Shown here in pieces: positions 5,361 to 7,209 of a DNA stretch of 7,209 bases. Below the pieces are notes generated by a model. It saw nothing but the letters and a program-made list of their open reading frames with translations, searched no databases and was not told where the DNA came from. Every line of letters starts with the position of its first letter. Position 1 is the stretch's first letter. A program made the position numbers and the translations under genes. Location of the stretch: assembly GCA_012515825.1 (NCBI GenBank), contig JAAYXQ010000008.1, positions 1 through 7,209 on the forward strand. Reading direction: 5' to 3'. Source of the DNA: Fibrobacter sp. (GTDB taxonomy: Bacteria > Fibrobacterota > Fibrobacteria > Fibrobacterales > Fibrobacteraceae).

Positions 5361-6563
5361 TTATTCATCTATATCAAAATCTTCATCTTCGAGTTCTTCT
5401 ATAGATGGAGCTTTTTCATCAATATCTTCGTCTCGATCTTCATCTAAAGAATCACCACCCATCAAGCCCATTTGATAATCGACCTTACGAGCTTCCTTAG
5501 TAAAACCAAGCCCTAAAAGCATAGCACAGTCTTCACAATAGCCTAAATCTTTATCTACACGAAATTCAGGAGAGACTATATTCACGCAACATTTTGTACA
5601 AACTTGCGTAGCCGCTTCCCGATAAAAAGATTGATTCTTTTCTTCTAGCTCTTGAATCACTCGTTGATAAAGTTCTTCAGGTGTTTCTTCTGCAAGTGAA
5701 GCCTTTCGACGCATAGCAGCAGTAGGCTTTTCAAGCCCCTTCATCTCTGCAGGAACCTTCTTTTTATTCAAGCGATCTTCTTGCTCATCTATTTCGAAGA
5801 AAAGAACGACTTTTGAAGGCTTTTTCCCTGCAGGCAAAAGCTTAGCTAATGCCACTTCAGGAACATTATTAACATTGTCTTTTTTTCCAGGCTTAGTTGC
5901 TTTTTCTTTTTTTTCTACTTGTTCTTCGGAAACAACTGTTTCAACTATTTTCTTTTCTTTTTTTGCAGAACTCTTTTTTTCTGCTACTTTTTTGTCAAGT
6001 TTTTTTGTGTCTGCTTTAGAAGGTTTAGGAGATACAGCACTCTTATTTGAAGAAACCTTCTTTATTTTTTTAGAACTTTTTTCTTCTTCTTTAAGTGGTT
6101 TCTTTGTAGGCGTTTTCTTAGCAGTAGAAACTTTTAAAACTTCCTTAACCGTTTCTTTCTTCTTAGAAGGGACACTCTTTGCCACATCCGCTTTTTTTGC
6201 GGGAGCAGCCTTCTTCATTGGAACGCTTTTTTTTACAGCAGCAACAGGAGTCTTTGTTTTTTTTGCAGAAGATTTTATTTCTACTGGCTTTTTCTTTGCA
6301 ACCACTTTTTTTGCAGGTGCAGCCTTCTTGACTGGAACAGCCTTCTTTGCAGGTGCTTTGACAACTTGTTTTTTTGGGGCTGCTACTTTTGATGTAGCCT
6401 TTTTTGCAGGAGTCGCTTTCTTAACAGCAACGTCCTTCTTTGCAGGAGCCGTTTTTTTTGCGGGAGCAGCCTTCTTGACTGGAACAGCTTTCTTAGCAGG
6501 TGCTTTTGCAGGAGCCTTTTTAACTGGAACTGCTTTCTTAGGAGACACTTTCTTTGCGCTCAT
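5361..6563 (-). CDS. Histone H1-like Lys/Ala/Pro-rich protein with C-terminal DksA-type C4 zinc ribbon
   Basis: 400 aa in three parts. Residues 1 to about 215 are an extremely basic tail built on repeats such as KKAVPVKKAAPAKK, like histone H1 tails and bacterial H1-like proteins (AlgP, Hc2 types); it should be disordered and bind DNA or RNA. Residues about 255-365 look folded: a segment starting KVVLFFEIDE, a helical stretch (TPEELYQRVIQELEEKNQSFYREAATQ), then a four-cysteine ribbon Cys322-x2-Cys325-x17-Cys343-x2-Cys346. That spacing is identical to the E. coli DksA zinc finger. An extra Cys follows at 326. Residues about 371-400 are an acidic tail (DEDRDEDIDE, LEDEDFDIDE) that could fold back on the basic tail. 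The start codon lies 2 nt after the cyclophilin stop with only a weak GAG upstream, so translation is probably coupled to that gene. A role as a nucleoid- or RNA-polymerase-associated protein is inferred; the DksA coiled-coil tip is not evident, so DksA function should not be assumed. Confidence 0.8.
   Translation of the reverse strand: MSAKKVSPKKAVPVKKAPAKAPAKKAVPVKKAAPAKKTAPAKKDVAVKKATPAKKATSKVAAPKKQVVKAPAKKAVPVKKAAPAKKVVAKKKPVEIKSSAKKTKTPVAAVKKSVPMKKAAPAKKADVAKSVPSKKKETVKEVLKVSTAKKTPTKKPLKEEEKSSKKIKKVSSNKSAVSPKPSKADTKKLDKKVAEKKSSAKKEKKIVETVVSEEQVEKKEKATKPGKKDNVNNVPEVALAKLLPAGKKPSKVVLFFEIDEQEDRLNKKKVPAEMKGLEKPTAAMRRKASLAEETPEELYQRVIQELEEKNQSFYREAATQVCTKCCVNIVSPEFRVDKDLGYCEDCAMLLGLGFTKEARKVDYQMGLMGGDSLDEDRDEDIDEKAPSIEELEDEDFDIDE
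6206..6560. repeat. Imperfect tandem coding repeats of the Lys-rich tail
   Basis: The 5' part of the Lys-rich gene is built of related units encoding KKA-x-PVKKAAPA. A 23-nt unit is identical at 6319-6341 and 6466-6488, with a diverged copy starting at about 6206. Nucleotide identity between distant copies is higher than the protein repeat requires, pointing to recent duplication or gene conversion. Copy number is likely to vary among strains, and assembly errors are possible here. Confidence 0.65.
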
Positions 6564-6565
6564 AC

Positions 6566-7096
6566 TTATTTTTTCTCAATAATTTCAATGTTGATAATAG
6601 GATCGTTTGGTTCAATACGACAAACGACATCCTGCCCTTGAATCACTCGTCCGAAAACAGTGTGTTTTCCGTCTAAATGATGCTGAGGCATTAGTGTTAT
6701 AAAAAACTGTGATCCAGCGGTATTAGGGCCACGATTCGCCATAGATATAACGCCTACCTCGTGCTTCAGATCATTAGCTTCGTCATCGATATAATAACCA
6801 GGATCACCCTGACCATTACCTAAAGGATCACCGCCCTGAACCATGAAGTCTTGAATAATACGATGAAAAACTAACCCTTTATAAAATCCTTTTTGAGCCA
6901 GATCCACGAAATTCGCAACCGTATTTGGAGCGGCCTTAAAATTCAAATCCACTACAATTTTACCCTCATGTGTGATAATAACCGCTTGAATTTGAGAAAT
7001 ACCTTCATAATTTTTATTAAATAGTTTACCTTCAGCAAAAGCCAAAGAGACTATACCAAAAAGGAATAAAAGAATAAAAGTTTTTTTAAATATCAT
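6566..7096 (-). CDS. Exported cyclophilin-type peptidyl-prolyl cis-trans isomerase
   Basis: Speeds proline isomerisation during protein folding, probably in the periplasm. The chosen start (ATG at 7094-7096) gives 176 aa beginning with a typical signal peptide: MIFKK, a hydrophobic core (TFILLFLFGIVSL) and a cleavage site near AFA-EG. Two in-frame upstream ATGs (7106-7108 and 7133-7135) would add 4 or 13 residues, with no better ribosome-binding site and a less typical signal peptide. Cyclophilin signatures are all present: FHRIIQDFMVQGGDP with the catalytic Arg79, NTAGSQFFI (Gln130, Phe131), and LDGKHTVFGRV. The position of the cyclosporin-binding Trp of human CypA is His here (HHLDGKH), so drug sensitivity should be low. 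It resembles short PpiA/PpiB proteins with no extra domains. It is the first gene of a likely two-gene operon with the Lys-rich protein (2-nt gap), and diverges from the gene starting at 7174. Confidence 0.92.
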   Translation of the reverse strand: MIFKKTFILLFLFGIVSLAFAEGKLFNKNYEGISQIQAVIITHEGKIVVDLNFKAAPNTVANFVDLAQKGFYKGLVFHRIIQDFMVQGGDPLGNGQGDPGYYIDDEANDLKHEVGVISMANRGPNTAGSQFFITLMPQHHLDGKHTVFGRVIQGQDVVCRIEPNDPIINIEIIEKK

Positions 7097-7173
7097 CAGA
7101 ATACCCATATTTAAAATACTGGAACAAATATACATAACTATATTTGTCTTGAACCTTTATAAAATGTAGAAAT

Positions 7174-7209
7174 ATGTCAAAAAAGCATAACCTCATCAGA
7201 AATTTTAGT
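7174..7209 (+). CDS. lepA: Probable start of elongation factor 4 (LepA), cut by the window edge
   Basis: An ATG at 7174 opens a frame that runs to the window end and reads MSKKHNLIRNFS. LepA proteins characteristically begin with a short variable leader and then IRNFSIIAHIDHGKST, the first strand and P-loop of the GTPase domain, so this looks like the opening of lepA, the ribosome-associated GTPase. Only 12 codons are visible and there is no clear Shine-Dalgarno upstream (AT-rich leader GTAGAAAT). The call rests on the IRNFS match and on its position diverging from the cyclophilin gene. Bases just past the window would settle it. Confidence 0.55.
   Translation, partial: MSKKHNLIRNFS

Noticed and set aside
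5875..6582. Long + strand open frame rich in Phe/Ala
   Set aside because: It is the antisense of the Lys-rich repeats (AAG/AAA read backwards gives CTT/TTT), with no ribosome-binding site or recognisable protein.
7133..7135. Upstream ATG as the cyclophilin start
   Set aside because: It has no ribosome-binding site and would put 13 atypical residues before an otherwise canonical signal peptide. It remains possible.
7156..7180. TTGACA (7175-7180) with TATAAA (7156-7161) as the cyclophilin promoter on the minus strand
   Set aside because: The spacer is only 13 nt, too short for a normal sigma-70 promoter. TATAAA may still be a -10 with a poor -35, but I could not support it.

Overview
The window is AT-rich bacterial chromosome carrying core and housekeeping genes. 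There are no mobile-element, phage, CRISPR, tRNA or rRNA signals. The organism is not certain. The best lineage clue is the lexA promoter: a TGC-A-C-N4-ATGCA element lies between a perfect -35 (TTGACA) and -10 (TATATT). It resembles the TGCNCN4GTGCA LexA site described for Fibrobacter succinogenes, and not the Gram-positive (GAACN4GTTC) or gamma-proteobacterial (CTGTN8ACAG) boxes. A DapL-type diaminopimelate aminotransferase and an exported cyclophilin also fit a diderm, diaminopimelate-using bacterium. I therefore lean to a low-GC member of Fibrobacterota or a neighbouring phylum; this is inference.

Layout. Positions 2-910 (+): cysteine synthase, missing only its first few residues at the window edge. 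It converges on 974-2209 (-), an LL-diaminopimelate aminotransferase (dapL). Upstream of dapL on the same strand, after a 61-bp gap holding a 19-bp perfect palindrome, is 2271-3446 (-), a fusion of a CmpB-type membrane domain with an HD phosphohydrolase domain. Next is 3582-4208 (-), a single-pass membrane-anchored, Arg/Asn-rich disordered protein with a good terminator at 3531-3562. The 324-bp gap 4209-4532 is not empty. It holds a + strand promoter (4197-4225), a candidate structured RNA of about 186 nt (4232-4417) with 6S-like topology, and the lexA promoter/operator. lexA (4533-5189, +) and a Lys-rich protein gene (5361-6563, -) converge on a shared bidirectional terminator (5303-5334). 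The Lys-rich protein joins a histone-H1-like tail to a DksA-type C4 zinc ribbon. It follows an exported cyclophilin gene (6566-7096, -) by only 2 nt, so the two probably form an operon. At the right edge, diverging from the cyclophilin, is the first codon stretch of a probable lepA (7174 onward, +).

Functionally the window mixes amino-acid and cell-wall precursor synthesis (cysK, dapL), DNA-damage control (lexA), nucleoid or RNA-polymerase-associated functions (the Lys-rich zinc-ribbon protein and possibly the small RNA), envelope protein folding (cyclophilin) and translation (lepA). The parts most worth a second look are the candidate RNA at 4232-4417, the H1-tail/DksA-ribbon fusion, the CmpB-HD fusion and the palindrome in front of dapL.
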